A stretch of DNA of 64,000 nt from Paraburkholderia silvatlantica (GCF_003096715.1 NZ_QEOL01000007.1:1-64000), one strand, 5' to 3'. Counted from the first letter of the stretch, positions 9,176-19,641 are shown. Numbers and translations: made by a program. The notes: generated by a model from the sequence alone, not told the origin.

Positions 9176-10282
9176 TTAGAGAACGGCGTCCTTGCGCACG
9201 CCGTTCGAAGCGAAAAAGCGTTTGAGGCGCACCAGCGCTTCCTGCTGGATCTGCCGCACGCGCTCGCGGGTGAGGCCCATTTCGTCGGCCAGTTCTTCGA
9301 GCGTCGCGGGCTCGATATGGTTCAGGCCGAAGCGCCGTTCGATGACGTGGCGATGCTTATCGGATAGCCGGCCGAGCCACGCGCGCGTCAGCGTTTCCAG
9401 TTCGCGATGCTGCACTTCGGCGTCGGGGGACTGGCTCTGGTCGTCCGAGAGCAGGTCGAGCAGGCTGCTGGCCGGGTCGAGGTCGAGCGGCGCGTCGAGC
9501 GAGGCCGTGTGTTCGTTGAGCGCGAGAATGTCGGTGACTTCCTCGGTGGTCTTGCCGGTGAGATAGGCGATGTCGTCGATGCTCGCGTCGCGCCGCTCGG
9601 AGGCCGAATCGGCGTTGAGCGAATTCTTTTCCAGATGCCGCTTCGCGCGCAGCACCTGGTTGAGCTCGCGGATCACGTGCACCGGCAAACGCACAGTGCG
9701 CGCCTGGTTCATGATCGCGCGCTCGATGCTCTGGCGGATCCACCACGTCGCGTAGGTCGAGAAACGGAAGCCGCGCGTGGGATCGAACTTTTCGATTGCG
9801 TGCATGAGGCCGAGGTTGCCCTCCTCGATCAAGTCGAGCAGCGGCACGCCGCGATTGAGGTAACCCTTGGCAATGCTGACGACGAGACGCAGATTGCGCT
9901 CGATCATGACCTGACGCGCTTCGAACTCGCCGGCCTTGGCGAGCCGCGAGTAGCGCTGCTCCTCCTCGACCGTGAGGAGCGGCTTCACGCTGATCCGGTT
10001 CAGATAATGCTGGATGGTGTCGGCCGTGAGTTCGGCCTGCAGCATGGCGCGGAAATCGTCGGCGTCGGGCGCGGCATCGGCGCTTTCGGCGCCCTCGCCC
10101 GCGCCGCCTTCTTCTGCCGGGGAATCGCGCTCTTCACGCTCGTCGCGCTCGTCGTACTCGCGGCCGCCGTCGAGGTCGGGCGACGCGTCGTCGTCGCCCG
10201 CCTGCGCGCCGTCCTCCACCGAAACCTGGGCGGCTTGGCTGTCAGACTCGGATTGCTGCAGACGGCGCTTCGATTTCGGCAT
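9176..10282 (-). CDS. rpoS: RNA polymerase sigma factor RpoS
   Basis: This is the general stress and stationary-phase sigma factor (368 residues). After about 85 acidic, disordered residues come region 1.2, region 2 (FSTYATWWIRQSIERAIMNQ, -10 recognition and melting), region 3 (RLPVHVIRELN) and region 4.2 (LADEMGLTRERVRQIQQEAL). RFGL and ERRFGLNH support RpoS rather than RpoD. The acidic N-terminal extension is longer than in E. coli. It is the last gene of the surE-pcm-nlpD-rpoS run. In enterics rpoS promoters lie within nlpD, and the same is likely here. Confidence 0.96.
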   Translation of the reverse strand: MPKSKRRLQQSESDSQAAQVSVEDGAQAGDDDASPDLDGGREYDERDEREERDSPAEEGGAGEGAESADAAPDADDFRAMLQAELTADTIQHYLNRISVKPLLTVEEEQRYSRLAKAGEFEARQVMIERNLRLVVSIAKGYLNRGVPLLDLIEEGNLGLMHAIEKFDPTRGFRFSTYATWWIRQSIERAIMNQARTVRLPVHVIRELNQVLRAKRHLEKNSLNADSASERRDASIDDIAYLTGKTTEEVTDILALNEHTASLDAPLDLDPASSLLDLLSDDQSQSPDAEVQHRELETLTRAWLGRLSDKHRHVIERRFGLNHIEPATLEELADEMGLTRERVRQIQQEALVRLKRFFASNGVRKDAVL

Positions 10283-10295
10283 GGTCGGCTCGCTT

Positions 10296-11219
10296 TTATT
10301 GCGGCGGCAAGTACTTCAGTGGGTCGACGGGCTTACCCTGACGGCGTACTTCGAAATGCAGCATCACCCGGTCCGAGTCGGTATTGCCCATTTCGGCGAT
10401 CTTCTGACCTTTGGTGACCGCATCCCCTTCTTTTACCATCAAAGTCCGGTTGTGTGCATACGCGGTCAAAAACGTCGCGTCATGCTTGATGATAATGAGA
10501 TTGCCGTAACCGCGCAGCCCATTTCCGGCATAAACCACGCGTCCATCGCCGGCTGCCTTGACAGGATCGCCCGGCGCACCACCAATATTGATGCCCTTGT
10601 TCTTCGTATCGTCGAAGCCGTTGAGCACCGGACCACGCACCGGCCACGCGAGCGCGATGTTGCCGCCCGGCGCCGCGGCCAGGTCGCTGCCGCTCGCACC
10701 CGGCTGCGGCGGCACGGCAGCCGTCGGCGGCGCTGCGTTCGCGCCCGAACCGTAGATCGGCGGCTGCGCCGGCGTCCCCGCTGCCGGAGCGCCCGGCGCC
10801 GGGCCCACACCCGGCACCGGCGCGGTCACGACACCCGGCGTGTACGCCGACGGATTCGCACCCGGCGGCACGACGCGCAACAACTGGTCCACCTCAATCT
10901 GGTTCGGATTGGTGAGATTGTTCCACGTCGCGATGTCGCGATAATTCTGGCCGTTTTCGAGCGCAATCCTATAGAGAGTGTCGCCCGGCTTCACCCGGTA
11001 ATATCCCGGAGGCGGCGGTCCAAGCGGCACCGGAGGCTGTGCAGCCGCCGTGCCGAGCGGCGCGGTGCGGTCCACCACGGGTGCCTGATCGAGTCGCGTG
11101 GCGCAGGCGGCCAGAAGACAGAGCGCGGCGACCGCGGCGCCGCGCTGGGCTGCGATCAGCGTGGCTTCGGGCAGGTCGACATTCAGGCGGTTTCTTTTGA
11201 TCGCGCGCAACATACTCAT
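10296..11219 (-). CDS. nlpD: Lipoprotein NlpD (LysM plus LytM/M23 domain)
   Basis: This 307-residue outer-membrane lipoprotein activates cell-separation amidases during division. A signal segment with lipobox LLAAC (about residue 40) is followed by a LysM domain (YYRVKPGDTLYRIALENGQN), a Pro/Gly/Ala linker, and a C-terminal LytM domain. The usual metal-binding HxH reads MLHFEVR, so the LytM domain looks catalytically degenerate, as in known NlpD and EnvC activators. The ATG at 11219 gives the standard N-terminus; the frame is open further upstream. rpoS follows by 13 bases. Confidence 0.92.
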   Translation of the reverse strand: MSMLRAIKRNRLNVDLPEATLIAAQRGAAVAALCLLAACATRLDQAPVVDRTAPLGTAAAQPPVPLGPPPPGYYRVKPGDTLYRIALENGQNYRDIATWNNLTNPNQIEVDQLLRVVPPGANPSAYTPGVVTAPVPGVGPAPGAPAAGTPAQPPIYGSGANAAPPTAAVPPQPGASGSDLAAAPGGNIALAWPVRGPVLNGFDDTKNKGINIGGAPGDPVKAAGDGRVVYAGNGLRGYGNLIIIKHDATFLTAYAHNRTLMVKEGDAVTKGQKIAEMGNTDSDRVMLHFEVRRQGKPVDPLKYLPPQ

Positions 11220-11224
11220 CGGAT

Positions 11225-12313
11225 TCAGATCACTCCAGATTTTAAGGGGACAAAGAAAACGCGATCGAGGCGTGACTCCCGCCACTGCGCCGGCCCGGTA
11301 CGCTCGACGAGCGTGAGGACCTGCGCCGCTTCGCCGGCGGCACTCTGCGTGCCGGACACCGCGACGGGCGCCACGAGCCGCCCGCCGATGGCGAGCTGCT
11401 CGAGCAGCGCCTGCGGCACGTCGAAGCCCGCAGCGGCAATCACGATCGCGTCGAACGGCGCCGCCGACGGCAAACCGAGCCGTCCGTCGCCGTAGTGCAA
11501 GCGGATATTCGGGATACGCAGCGGACGAAGATTCGTCTTCGCGCGCTCGTATAACGGCTTGATGCGTTCAATGGAATACACGTCGCGTGCGATCTGGCTC
11601 AACACGGCTGCCTGATAGCCGCAGCCGGTGCCGATTTCCAGCACGCGCTCGAGCACACGGCCCGCGCCCGCGAGCTCGAGCATGCGCGCGACCACGGAAG
11701 GCTTCGAAATGGTCTGGTGATGTCCGATCGGCAACGCCGCATCTTCGTAGGCCTGGGTAGCGAGACCCGGGTCGATGAACATGTGGCGCGGCACGGCCGC
11801 GAGCGCCTGGAGCACGCGCGCGTCGGCAATGCCGTTCGCACGCAGGCGTTCGACCATGCGTTCGCGTACGCGTTCCGAAGTCAGCGCGTGCGCGCCGTTG
11901 AGCGCAACAGCGGGCGCGCCCGTGACGGCTGCCGCGGCGCGCGGCACACTCGCGCCGCCCGGCATTGCGGCGCGCGGCGCGGCCGCATTGCCGGCAAGAT
12001 GCGCAGGCTTGATCGAACTCACCGGCTTTGCGCTTACCGGCTTTGCGCTTACCGGCTTCGCATTGACCGGCTTCGCAGGCGGCGCCTTGAACGGCGCGCT
12101 CGCGTTGGACTTCGCAATGGCCGGATTACCCGCGTTCGCGCTCACCTTCGCGCCAGGTTTCGCGAGTGCGCCGACGCCCGCTTTCGACGGACCGCTGTTG
12201 CCCGCGCCCGCGAGCGACGTGCGTGCCTCGCCCGGGCGCGTGTCGCGCCGGCGCGGCTCGCGTACGAGATCCGCAAGCCCGAGCGGAAAACGCTTCGTGC
12301 GCTCGCCCGTCAT
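11225..12313 (-). CDS. pcm: Protein-L-isoaspartate O-methyltransferase with long N-terminal extension
   Basis: Pcm repairs isoaspartyl residues in aged proteins by SAM-dependent methylation. The catalytic domain occupies the C-terminal 210 residues, with the SAM motif [17 protein letters not shown] and the family signature [17 protein letters not shown]. The protein is 362 residues, against about 210 in E. coli. The extra 150 N-terminal residues are low-complexity Ala/Pro/Lys with four KPV-type repeats. The ATG at 12313 overlaps the surE stop by four bases (ATGA), which indicates translational coupling. The open frame continues into surE, but that part is a shadow. Confidence 0.92.
   Translation of the reverse strand: MTGERTKRFPLGLADLVREPRRRDTRPGEARTSLAGAGNSGPSKAGVGALAKPGAKVSANAGNPAIAKSNASAPFKAPPAKPVNAKPVSAKPVSAKPVSSIKPAHLAGNAAAPRAAMPGGASVPRAAAAVTGAPAVALNGAHALTSERVRERMVERLRANGIADARVLQALAAVPRHMFIDPGLATQAYEDAALPIGHHQTISKPSVVARMLELAGAGRVLERVLEIGTGCGYQAAVLSQIARDVYSIERIKPLYERAKTNLRPLRIPNIRLHYGDGRLGLPSAAPFDAIVIAAAGFDVPQALLEQLAIGGRLVAPVAVSGTQSAAGEAAQVLTLVERTGPAQWRESRLDRVFFVPLKSGVI
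12021..12079 (-). repeat. 15-bp tandem repeat in the Pcm N-terminal extension
   Basis: Four consecutive 15-bp units, beginning ACCGGCTTTGCGCTT on the plus strand, encode the [21 protein letters not shown] run of the disordered extension. The first two units are identical. The unit is a multiple of three, so copy-number change would be frame-neutral. Confidence 0.8.
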
Positions 12314-13071
12314 GAAGCGCTGCCGCCCTTGCGCGCCCAGTCGTGCGTCGCGGACAGCATCTGCGTATGGGTGAGATCGAGTTGCAGCGGCGTGATCGAC
12401 ACATGGCCGTTCGCTACCGCGTGGAAGTCCGTGCCCTCGCTCGCGTCGCGTGCGCTGCCCGACGGCCCGATCCAGTAGATCGGCTCGCCGCGCGGATTGG
12501 TCTCGCGGATCACGGGCTGCGAAGGATGACGCTTGCCGAGGCGTGTGACGCGCCAGCCGCCAAGCGCGTCGTACGGCAGGTTCGGGATGTTGACGTTCAG
12601 CAGCGGATGGCCCGGCAACGGGTTCGCGAGGTAATGCGCAACGATCTCGGCCGCGACGCGCGCGGCGGAATCGAGATGCACCCAGTCCTTGTCGACGAGC
12701 GAGAACGCGATGGCCGGCACGCCGAACATGATGCCTTCGGTCGCCGCGGCCACCGTGCCCGAGTACAGCGTGTCCTCGCCCATGTTCTGGCCGTTGTTGA
12801 TGCCGGAGACCACGAGGTCGGGCTGCTGGTCGAGCATGCCCGTGAGCGCGATGTGCACCGAGTCGGTGGGCGTGCCGTTCACGTAATAGAAGCCGGTACT
12901 CGCCGATCGCAACACCGACAGCGGGCGCCACAGCGTAAGCGAGTTCGATGCGGCGCTGCAGTTCTGCTCGGGCGCCATGACCGTGACTTCGCCGAGGGGC
13001 TTGAGCGCTTCATAAAGCGCCGCGAGGCCGGGGGCGAGATAACCGTCGTCGTTGCTGAGTAGTATTCGCAT
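12310..13071 (-). CDS. surE: 5'/3'-nucleotidase SurE
   Basis: SurE is a metal-dependent nucleotidase of 253 residues that dephosphorylates nucleoside monophosphates and exopolyphosphate under stress. The N-terminus [15 protein letters not shown] carries the NDD metal-binding motif. Further signatures are SAASNSLTL and the [19 protein letters not shown] loop. It is the first gene of surE-pcm-nlpD-rpoS. The long upstream extension of its frame has no support because the ATG here gives the exact family N-terminus. Confidence 0.96.
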   Translation of the reverse strand: MRILLSNDDGYLAPGLAALYEALKPLGEVTVMAPEQNCSAASNSLTLWRPLSVLRSASTGFYYVNGTPTDSVHIALTGMLDQQPDLVVSGINNGQNMGEDTLYSGTVAAATEGIMFGVPAIAFSLVDKDWVHLDSAARVAAEIVAHYLANPLPGHPLLNVNIPNLPYDALGGWRVTRLGKRHPSQPVIRETNPRGEPIYWIGPSGSARDASEGTDFHAVANGHVSITPLQLDLTHTQMLSATHDWARKGGSAS

Positions 13072-13242
13072 CGAGCGATTGTAACCGAGGAAAGAAGGCA
13101 CGCGAACGACAGCCCGGCCCCTATGCCGGCGCGTGTTTGGCATTGCGCCAAGGCCGATATCGCGCGCCGTTCGGGACGTATTTGCAGCCGCGGTACGTCT
13201 CGAAAGACACGTCTCATCGACGCGAAATAAATCGCACGACCG

Positions 13243-13270
13243 TTCGCAATACGGCGGATTGCCGTACACT
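13243..13270 (+). promoter_or_regulatory. Possible promoter of the quinone oxidoreductase gene
   Basis: TTCGCA and TACACT are separated by 16 bases and lie 66 bases upstream of the ATG at 13337. It is a moderate match to sigma-70 in the divergent surE/oxidoreductase interval. Confidence 0.4.
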
Positions 13271-13336
13271 GTCCCGCTAGCGAATGCATGTCCGTCGCAA
13301 CCGCAAGCGACCGAACCGGAAAAGACAGGAGACACG

Positions 13337-14308
13337 ATGCGCACAATCCGCTGCAACCAGTACGGGCCACCCGACTCGCTCACGCTCGAAGACTCGCCCG
13401 ACCTCGTGCCGGGCCCGGGCCAGGTCGTGATCGACGTGAAGGCCGCGGCCGTCAACTTTCCCGACGTGCTCATCATCGAGAACAAGTATCAGATGAAGCC
13501 GCCGCTGCCCTTCACGCCTGGCGCCGAACTCGCCGGCGTCGTGCGCGCGGCGGGCGAAGGCGTGAAGCTCGCACCCGGCATGCGCGTGGTGGCGTATGTG
13601 GGCACCGGCGCTTTCGCCGAGCAGGCGCTCGCGGACGCATCGGCGTGCGTGGCGCTGCCCGAGGGCGCCGATTTCGCGACAGCCGCCGCCTTCACGCTCG
13701 CGTATGGCACCTCGCATCACGCCGTGGTCGACCGCGCCGCGCTACGCGCAGGCGAAACGATGCTCGTGCTCGGCGCGGCGGGCGGCGTGGGCCTCGCGGC
13801 TGTCGAAATCGGCAAGGTGCTCGGCGCGCGCGTGATCGCGGCTGCATCGAGCGAGGAAAAGCTCGAAGTCTGCCGCCGGTTCGGTGCGGACGCCACCATC
13901 AACTACAGCACCGAGGACTTGCGCGAGCGCATCAAGGCGCTCACCGACGGCAACGGCCCCGACGTGATCTACGACCCGGTGGGCGGCGAGTATGCGGAAC
14001 CGGCATTCCGCAGCATCGGCTGGCGCGGGCGCTATCTCGTGGTCGGCTTCGCGAATGGCGAGATTCCCAGGCTGCCGCTCAATCTCGCGCTGCTCAAGGG
14101 CGCGAGCCTCGTCGGCGTGTTCTGGGGCGATTTCGCGCGTCGCGAGCCGCAGCGCAATGCGGCAGCGTTCGCGCAGATGATGGGCTGGATCGGCGAAGGC
14201 AAGCTCAAGCCGTACGTCTCGAAGCGCTACAGGCTCGCCGACACCGCGCAGGCGCTCAAGGACATGGCCTCGCGCAAGGTGACGGGCAAGATCGTGATCG
14301 AGCCCTGA
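13337..14308 (+). CDS. NADPH:quinone oxidoreductase family protein (zinc-free MDR)
   Basis: This 323-residue medium-chain dehydrogenase/reductase has a GroES-like N-terminal domain and a Rossmann domain with [20 protein letters not shown] (about residues 145-164). The catalytic zinc ligands of alcohol dehydrogenases are absent, as expected for the quinone oxidoreductase branch (QorA/QOR2-like). Acyl-CoA-reducing relatives exist, so the substrate is open. AGGAG precedes the ATG by 7 bases. It is convergent with the CoA-transferase gene. Confidence 0.88.
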   Translation: MRTIRCNQYGPPDSLTLEDSPDLVPGPGQVVIDVKAAAVNFPDVLIIENKYQMKPPLPFTPGAELAGVVRAAGEGVKLAPGMRVVAYVGTGAFAEQALADASACVALPEGADFATAAAFTLAYGTSHHAVVDRAALRAGETMLVLGAAGGVGLAAVEIGKVLGARVIAAASSEEKLEVCRRFGADATINYSTEDLRERIKALTDGNGPDVIYDPVGGEYAEPAFRSIGWRGRYLVVGFANGEIPRLPLNLALLKGASLVGVFWGDFARREPQRNAAAFAQMMGWIGEGKLKPYVSKRYRLADTAQALKDMASRKVTGKIVIEP

Positions 14309-14349
14309 GCGCTTCCTGTTAGTTTCCTGTTCCGCAGGAGGCAAAACAA

Positions 14350-14382
14350 ACGGCTCGCCGGCTGCTGTTCACGGCGAGCCGT
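14350..14382 (-). terminator. Terminator of the CoA-transferase gene
   Basis: An 11-bp perfect stem, ACGGCTCGCCG with CGGCGAGCCGT, has an 11-base loop. On the minus strand it is followed by TTGTTTTG, so it most likely ends the CaiB/BaiF transcript. Confidence 0.7.
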
Positions 14383-14402
14383 CATGCATGATGCAAGCCG
14401 CC

Positions 14403-15674
14403 TCAGACGATGTGTTGCTCGCGCAACCGTGCGATATGGTCCGCGTCATAACCCAGCGTCCGCAGGACCTCGTCGGTATGTTCGCCCAGCGCGGGGCCAA
14501 GCCAGCGTGTCTCGCCGGGCGTCGCCGAGAGCTTGGGCGTGACCGCGGGCAGCGCGACGTCCACGCCCTCACCTTCTTTCGCACCCGGCGCCTGCCAGCG
14601 GAACTGCTGGATCATCTGGCGCGCCGCGAACTGCGGATCGGCGAACATGTCGGCCACGCTGTAGATGCGGCCAACGGGCACGTCGGCGGCATTGAGCACG
14701 TCGAGCGCTTCGTCGATGGTGCGCGTGGAGAGCCACGCAGCGATTGCGCCATCGATCTGCGCCGTGCGCGGCACGCGGCCGTCGTTGTGGGCGAGTTGCG
14801 GATCGTTCGCGAGGTCCGCGCGGTCGATCGCCATCATCAGGCGCTTGAAGATCGGATCGCTGTTGCCGCCGATCACGATGCTGCCGTCCCGGCACGGATA
14901 CGTATTCGACGGCACGATGCCCGGCAGCGACGCGCCGGTGCGCTCGCGCACCATCCCGTACACGCCGTACTCGGGCACCACGCTCTCCATCATGTTGAAC
15001 ACGGCCTCATAGAGCGCGACATCGACGATCTGCCCGGTGCCGCCGTTCATGTTGCGATGATGGAGCGCCATCATCGCGCCGATCACGCCGTGCAGCGCCG
15101 CAATCGAGTCGCCGATCGAAATGCCGATGCGCGGCGGCGGCAGATCGGGATAGCCGGTAATGTGGCGCAGGCCGCCCATCGATTCGGCGATCGCGCCGAA
15201 GCCCGGACGGTCGCGATACGGGCCGGTCTGGCCGTAGCCCGAGAGCCGCACCATCACGAGGCCGGGATTGTCCTTCGAGAGCACGTCGTAGCCGAGGCCG
15301 AGCTTTTCGAGCAGGCCTGGCCGGAAATTCTCGATGACGATGTCGGCTTCCTTCGCAAGCCGCCGCACGATCTCCTGACCCTCCCCGGCTTTGAGATTCA
15401 CCGTGACGGACTTCTTGTTGCGCGCCTGCACGGCCCACCAGAGCGACGTGCCGCCCGCTTCCGGGTAGAGCTTGCGCCATTTGCGCAGCGGATCGCCGCC
15501 CTTGGGGTCTTCGATCTTGATGACCTCGGCGCCGAACTCGCCGAGAAAGCGGGCGGCGAACGGGCCGGCGATCAATGTGCCGAGTTCGAGCACTTTGACG
15601 CCCGCTAGTGGGCCCGTGTCTTTCGCTGCGGATGCATTCGATTGGGATTCGGGGGCAGCGGCGGCTGCGCTCAT
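14403..15674 (-). CDS. CaiB/BaiF family CoA-transferase (class III)
   Basis: This 423-residue enzyme moves CoA between carboxylic acids via an aspartyl-CoA intermediate. The N-terminal motif LAGVKVLELGTLIAGPFAARFLGEFGAEV is cut here to its core GTLIAGPFAARFLGEFG. Family signatures follow: NLKAGEG, ENFRPG, SGYGQTGPYRDRPGF, and a candidate catalytic Asp in GISIGDSIAALHG. The substrate cannot be read from sequence; related genes act on succinyl, formyl, carnitine or aromatic-pathway acids. GAAAGGAGATACC is an excellent ribosome binding site for the ATG at 15674. The frame remains open far upstream across recR, which is a shadow. Confidence 0.9.
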   Translation of the reverse strand: MSAAAAAPESQSNASAAKDTGPLAGVKVLELGTLIAGPFAARFLGEFGAEVIKIEDPKGGDPLRKWRKLYPEAGGTSLWWAVQARNKKSVTVNLKAGEGQEIVRRLAKEADIVIENFRPGLLEKLGLGYDVLSKDNPGLVMVRLSGYGQTGPYRDRPGFGAIAESMGGLRHITGYPDLPPPRIGISIGDSIAALHGVIGAMMALHHRNMNGGTGQIVDVALYEAVFNMMESVVPEYGVYGMVRERTGASLPGIVPSNTYPCRDGSIVIGGNSDPIFKRLMMAIDRADLANDPQLAHNDGRVPRTAQIDGAIAAWLSTRTIDEALDVLNAADVPVGRIYSVADMFADPQFAARQMIQQFRWQAPGAKEGEGVDVALPAVTPKLSATPGETRWLGPALGEHTDEVLRTLGYDADHIARLREQHIV

Positions 15675-15745
15675 GGTATCTCCTTTCGTTCTGTTCGGCG
15701 TGCGGCGCCCTATTGGGTACGCCGCGATCGAGGCATGGCGGAACG

Positions 15746-16342
15746 CTACATCGAGCGCCGGTCGAGCATGGCCCGCGCGATGGTGCCTGCGTCGACATAT
15801 TCGAGTTCGCCGCCCACCGGCACGCCGCGTGCGAGGCGCGTGACGGCGAGTCCGCGCGCCTTGAGCGTCTGGCCCAGATAATGAGCCGTCGCCTCGCCCT
15901 CGTTGGTGAAATTGGTGGCGAGCACCACTTCCTTGACGACGCCGTCCGACGCGCGCTTCACGAGCCGGTCGAAATGGATCTCTTTCGGACCGATGCCGTC
16001 GAGCGGACTCAGATGCCCCATCAGCACGAAATACAAACCGCGGTACGTCATGGTCTGCTCGAGCATGATCTGGTCGGCCGGCGTTTCGACGACGCACAGC
16101 AATGCCGGGTCACGCTCCTCGTCCAGGCACGTTTCGCATACCTGAGCTTCTGTGAAGGTATTGCACTTCTCGCAGTGCTTCAGATTCCCGGTCGCGAACA
16201 GCAGCGCGTTGCCGAGCTTTTCGGCGCCGTCGCGGTCGTGCTGCATCAAGTGATAGGCCATGCGTTGAGCCGACTTCGGCCCGACACCTGGCAACACGCG
16301 CAGCGCCTCGACAAGAGCAGCGAGAGCGGAAGGTTGTTTCAT
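15746..16342 (-). CDS. recR: Recombination mediator protein RecR
   Basis: RecR (198 residues) works with RecF and RecO to load RecA at gaps. It has the helix-hairpin-helix [17 protein letters not shown] near the N-terminus, a zinc finger CEKC-CETC (about residues 56-72) and a Toprim domain ([16 protein letters not shown]). The order dnaX-ybaB-recR on the same strand is strongly conserved in bacteria. Confidence 0.97.
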   Translation of the reverse strand: MKQPSALAALVEALRVLPGVGPKSAQRMAYHLMQHDRDGAEKLGNALLFATGNLKHCEKCNTFTEAQVCETCLDEERDPALLCVVETPADQIMLEQTMTYRGLYFVLMGHLSPLDGIGPKEIHFDRLVKRASDGVVKEVVLATNFTNEGEATAHYLGQTLKARGLAVTRLARGVPVGGELEYVDAGTIARAMLDRRSM

Positions 16343-16532
16343 GCGGATTCAGCGCGAGATGCGCGACGGAGTGTGAAGCGGAATCGACTTCGGGGTGCTT
16401 CCTGATTCTTGCGGCTTGCGGCTTGCGGCTTTCGACGCCATGACGCCTGCGCAGCCGTACCGGCCGCGGCAAGACACGCGGGACGCGCGGGCGCCGGCCT
16501 GCCTGAAGCCGGCGCGGCGCGCGCCACGTTCC
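16343..16532. other. Intergenic region ybaB/recR with a short GCGGCTT repeat
   Basis: The 190 bases separate ybaB from recR. They contain three direct copies of GCGGCTT around 16409-16431 and otherwise GC-rich sequence. No ORF or clear promoter is seen. The gap is wider than is usual for this gene pair. Confidence 0.5.
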
Positions 16533-16859
16533 TTAGAACGGCATCTTGAAGCCAGGCGGCAGCGGCAGGCCGGCGGTCATGCCGCCCATCTTTTCCTGCG
16601 AGGTGGCTTCGGCCTTGCGCACCGCGTCGTTGAACGCCGCGGCCACGAGGTCTTCGAGCATGTCCTTGTCGTCCGCGAGCAGGCTCGGATCGATCGACAC
16701 GCGGCGCACGTCGTTGCGGCAGGTCATCGTGACCTTGACGAGACCGGCGCCAGCCTGACCCTCGACTTCGATCTGGGCAAGCTGCTCCTGCATCTTCTTC
16801 ATGTTTTCCTGCATCTGCTGGGCTTGCTTCATGAGCCCCGCGAGTTGGCCTTTCAACAT
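16533..16859 (-). CDS. ybaB: YbaB/EbfC family nucleoid-associated protein
   Basis: This DNA-binding dimer of 108 residues is always found next to dnaX and recR. The N-terminal helix is Met/Gln/Lys-rich ([19 protein letters not shown]), the core contains [20 protein letters not shown], and the C-terminus is Gly/Pro-rich ([12 protein letters not shown]). The ATG at 16859 matches the family N-terminus ([10 protein letters not shown]) and has GAAGGAG upstream; the open extension is not needed. Confidence 0.95.
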   Translation of the reverse strand: MLKGQLAGLMKQAQQMQENMKKMQEQLAQIEVEGQAGAGLVKVTMTCRNDVRRVSIDPSLLADDKDMLEDLVAAAFNDAVRKAEATSQEKMGGMTAGLPLPPGFKMPF

Positions 16860-16941
16860 AGTCACTGCTCCTTCTGGATCGTAGTCGTTCGAATCGATGC
16901 GCTCGAAAGCGCGCGACGCTTGCCGCGCCGCGCCGCGCAAA

Positions 16942-19320
16942 TCAGTGGGCGGCCTGACTGCCGCCCGATGCGGCTTGCGGCGCGACCGGCCGGATCGAGC
17001 CCGGCACGATGCTCGCGCCGAAGTCGCGAATCAGTTGTTGCACGAAGGGGTCGGCGCCGATCTCGCGCTCGGCTTCGCGTTGACGCTGGGCGCGGTCCGC
17101 CGCGTCGAGCGCGGCCGCCGTGCGGCGTGCGGGGCCGACTTCCACGCTCACCTCGACGGTTTTGCCAAGACGCTCGGCGAGCGCCGTCTTGAGCTTCGCA
17201 ACCTGAGAGGCTTCGGCGTACTGCGGCACCGGCACGCTCAATTTGAGCAGCGTGCCTTCGAGCGCTGTCAGCTCGCTGTTGAACGCGAGCTGGTACGAGA
17301 TGCCCTTCAGCGTTAGCGTGGCGGCGAGCGCGGGCCAGTCGCCCGTGAAACCGATCGGGTCGAGCGCAATGCCCGGCGGCAGCTTGCTCACGTCGACCAC
17401 GGCCGGCGACGGCGTCGGCACCGAAGCGGCGGTGCGTGGCGCGGACGGTTCGTTGTCGTAGGCGGGCACGAAGCCGTCGTCGGGCGGCGCAAAGTACGCG
17501 TCATCGGCGCCAAGCGGCACGTAGTCGTCGGGCGGGATATCGTCCCACGGCGGCGCGCCCGAAGCGTCCTGCTGCGCGTTTGCGTTGCGCGGCGCAGGGC
17601 GTGCCTGCGCTTCCTGCGCGGCGGCGGCGCGGCGAGCCGGATCGGGCGTCGGCACCTTCACCTCCACGCGCGGTGCGGCCTTCGGAGCAGGCGCAGTAGC
17701 CGCTGTGCCGGCAGCAGCGACGGGACCGCGGCCCGTGGCAACGCGCATGCCCTTGCTGCGCAGCACGTCGAGCGCGGCGCTCGCACCACCGCGTGCGGAC
17801 GCCGCAGCGGCGGGTTCCTCACGAGATTCGAATTGCGGCGCGGCTGCAGCGGCCGGGCTCTGCACAGCCTGGGTCTCTTCTGCCGGAGCGGGAGCGGCCG
17901 CAGCCGGCTCGACCGGGGCCACAGGCGCAGCTTGTGGCGCCGTGCCCGGGTTCGGCGCGGACTCGCCCTCGTCTTCCCAGGGCGGTACGACGTACGCTTC
18001 AGTTGCGGGCTTGGCGAGCGGCGCAGGCGCGCTCGCTTGCGGCCCGGCAACGGGCACGTTCGGCGGTGCGGCTTCTGTCGACTGCGGCACCGGGGCCGCC
18101 GGCCTCGACGCGGCCGGCGGCGCAACGGCGGGCGCCGCACTACGCGCCGACGCCGCTACCGGCGACGCCGTACGCGCGCCCGCGCCCGCCGCAGCGGGCT
18201 TCGACGCCGGCGCGCTGCCAATGCCGCCCGCGCTCACGGAAGGCTCGAACGCGAGCATGCGCAGGAGCGTCATCGTGAAGCCAGCATATTCGTCGGGCGC
18301 GAGGCCGAGTTCGCTACGTCCGAGGGTCGCGATCTGATAGAAAAGCTGGACCTGCTCCGGACTCACCGCTTCAGCGAAACGGCGAATGTCGTCGGCTTCG
18401 GGCCATTCGTCGAGTACCGAAGACGGCGCGAACTGCGCCCAGCCGATGCGATGGAACAGACTCGCGAGGTCCTGCAGCGCCGTGGAGAACGACAGGCTGC
18501 GCAGCGCCATTTCGTCGGCGATGGCGAGCACGTTCGCCCCGTCGCCGGCCAGAAGCGCGTCGATCAGGCGGATCAGATAGCTTTGATCGAGCGCGCCGAG
18601 CATGCCGCGCACCGCTTCTTCGGTGACCTGGTTGGCCGAATAGGCGATGGCCTGGTCGGTGAGCGAAAGCGCGTCGCGCATCGAGCCGTCGGCGGCGCGT
18701 GCGAGCAGGCGCAGCGCCTGCGGCTCGAACTCGACCTTCTCCTCACCGAGAATGTGCGTGAGATGCTCGACGATGTTGCCCGCCGGCATCTGCTTCAAAT
18801 TGAACTGCAGGCAGCGCGAGAGCACCGTGACCGGAATCTTCTGCGGGTCCGTCGTCGCGAGGATGAACTTCACATGCGGCGGCGGCTCTTCCAGCGTCTT
18901 CAGCATCGCGTTGAAGGCGTGGTTCGTGAGCATGTGCACTTCGTCGATCATGTAGACCTTGAAGCGCGCGTCGACCGGTGCGTAGACCGCACGCTCGAGC
19001 AGCGCGGCCATTTCGTCCACGCCGCGATTGCTCGCCGCATCCATCTCGACGTAATCGACGAAGCGCCCTTCGTCGATTTCGCGGCACGCACGGCATACGC
19101 CGCAGGGCGTCGACGTCACGCCGGTCTCACAGTTGAGCGCCTTGGCGAAGATACGCGACAGCGTCGTCTTGCCTACGCCGCGCGTGCCTGTGAAGAGGTA
19201 CGCGTGATGCAGGCGGCCGCCGTCGAGTGCATGCGTGAGCGCGCGCACCACGTGCTCCTGTCCGACGAGCGAAGCGAAATCCCTCGGTCGCCATTTGCGT
19301 GCGAGAACTTGATAGGTCAT
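16942..19320 (-). CDS. dnaX: DNA polymerase III subunits gamma and tau
   Basis: This 792-residue clamp-loader ATPase carries Walker A GTRGVGKT near residue 45, a zinc module ([16 protein letters not shown]), the DEVH Walker B segment ([15 protein letters not shown]) and the SRC sensor (VLSRCLQF). After about residue 370 comes a 250-residue Ala/Pro-rich linker, then a tau-specific C-terminal domain that binds the polymerase and DnaB. I found no obvious A-run frameshift site for a separate gamma product. The SRP RNA gene lies about 215 bases upstream on the same strand. Confidence 0.96.
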   Translation of the reverse strand: MTYQVLARKWRPRDFASLVGQEHVVRALTHALDGGRLHHAYLFTGTRGVGKTTLSRIFAKALNCETGVTSTPCGVCRACREIDEGRFVDYVEMDAASNRGVDEMAALLERAVYAPVDARFKVYMIDEVHMLTNHAFNAMLKTLEEPPPHVKFILATTDPQKIPVTVLSRCLQFNLKQMPAGNIVEHLTHILGEEKVEFEPQALRLLARAADGSMRDALSLTDQAIAYSANQVTEEAVRGMLGALDQSYLIRLIDALLAGDGANVLAIADEMALRSLSFSTALQDLASLFHRIGWAQFAPSSVLDEWPEADDIRRFAEAVSPEQVQLFYQIATLGRSELGLAPDEYAGFTMTLLRMLAFEPSVSAGGIGSAPASKPAAAGAGARTASPVAASARSAAPAVAPPAASRPAAPVPQSTEAAPPNVPVAGPQASAPAPLAKPATEAYVVPPWEDEGESAPNPGTAPQAAPVAPVEPAAAAPAPAEETQAVQSPAAAAAPQFESREEPAAAASARGGASAALDVLRSKGMRVATGRGPVAAAGTAATAPAPKAAPRVEVKVPTPDPARRAAAAQEAQARPAPRNANAQQDASGAPPWDDIPPDDYVPLGADDAYFAPPDDGFVPAYDNEPSAPRTAASVPTPSPAVVDVSKLPPGIALDPIGFTGDWPALAATLTLKGISYQLAFNSELTALEGTLLKLSVPVPQYAEASQVAKLKTALAERLGKTVEVSVEVGPARRTAAALDAADRAQRQREAEREIGADPFVQQLIRDFGASIVPGSIRPVAPQAASGGSQAAH

Positions 19321-19536
19321 GCGGAAATTGTATCAGCAACGCCCACGCGTCCAGATGAATCGAAAGGCGGCCAATGCCCGGTTCGCGGCCGCCGGGCAAT
19401 GGCGCGAACCGACGATGACGGACGACGAAAACAGCGCCGATGCAGACGTGACAAACACGACGAACGAAGAACCGCGCCGCCAGTTGCGAAGCGTGAGTCT
19501 CGTATCCGGGGGATAAAGCGGAAGAAAAAAGAGGAA

Positions 19537-19640
19537 GGTGACGAGCCCGACCCTCGGCACTGGCGGAAAACGGCTGTGGCTGCTTCGTTCCCGACCTGAC
19601 CAGGTTGACCGCCCCTCCATGCGAGGAGGCCCGTCACGGC
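19537..19640 (-). ncRNA. ffs: Signal recognition particle RNA (4.5S type)
   Basis: Read on the minus strand, the segment around 19570-19605 holds the SRP RNA core CCTGGTCAGGTCGGGAACGA followed by AGCAGCCA, the conserved tetraloop and symmetric-loop region that binds Ffh. The ends pair (GTGACGGGCC near 19637 with GGCTCGTCAC near 19538), giving a single long hairpin of about 100 nt. A T-rich run (CTTTTTTCTTCC) follows on the minus strand and is a plausible terminator. Ends are approximate. Confidence 0.93.
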
Positions 19641-19641
19641 G

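Noticed and set aside
12314..12931. Upstream extension of the pcm frame through surE
   Set aside because: It lies entirely inside surE in another frame. The ATG at 12313 gives a normal ATGA coupling, and the extra residues are Arg/His-rich shadow sequence.
14403..16097. CoA-transferase frame extended to 16097 through recR
   Set aside because: The ATG at 15674 has a near-perfect ribosome binding site and the family N-terminus follows. The extension overlaps recR.
16942..18250. A programmed frameshift in dnaX for a short gamma subunit
   Set aside because: I looked for an A-run slippery heptamer as in E. coli and saw none in the coding strand at the linker. A different mechanism cannot be excluded.
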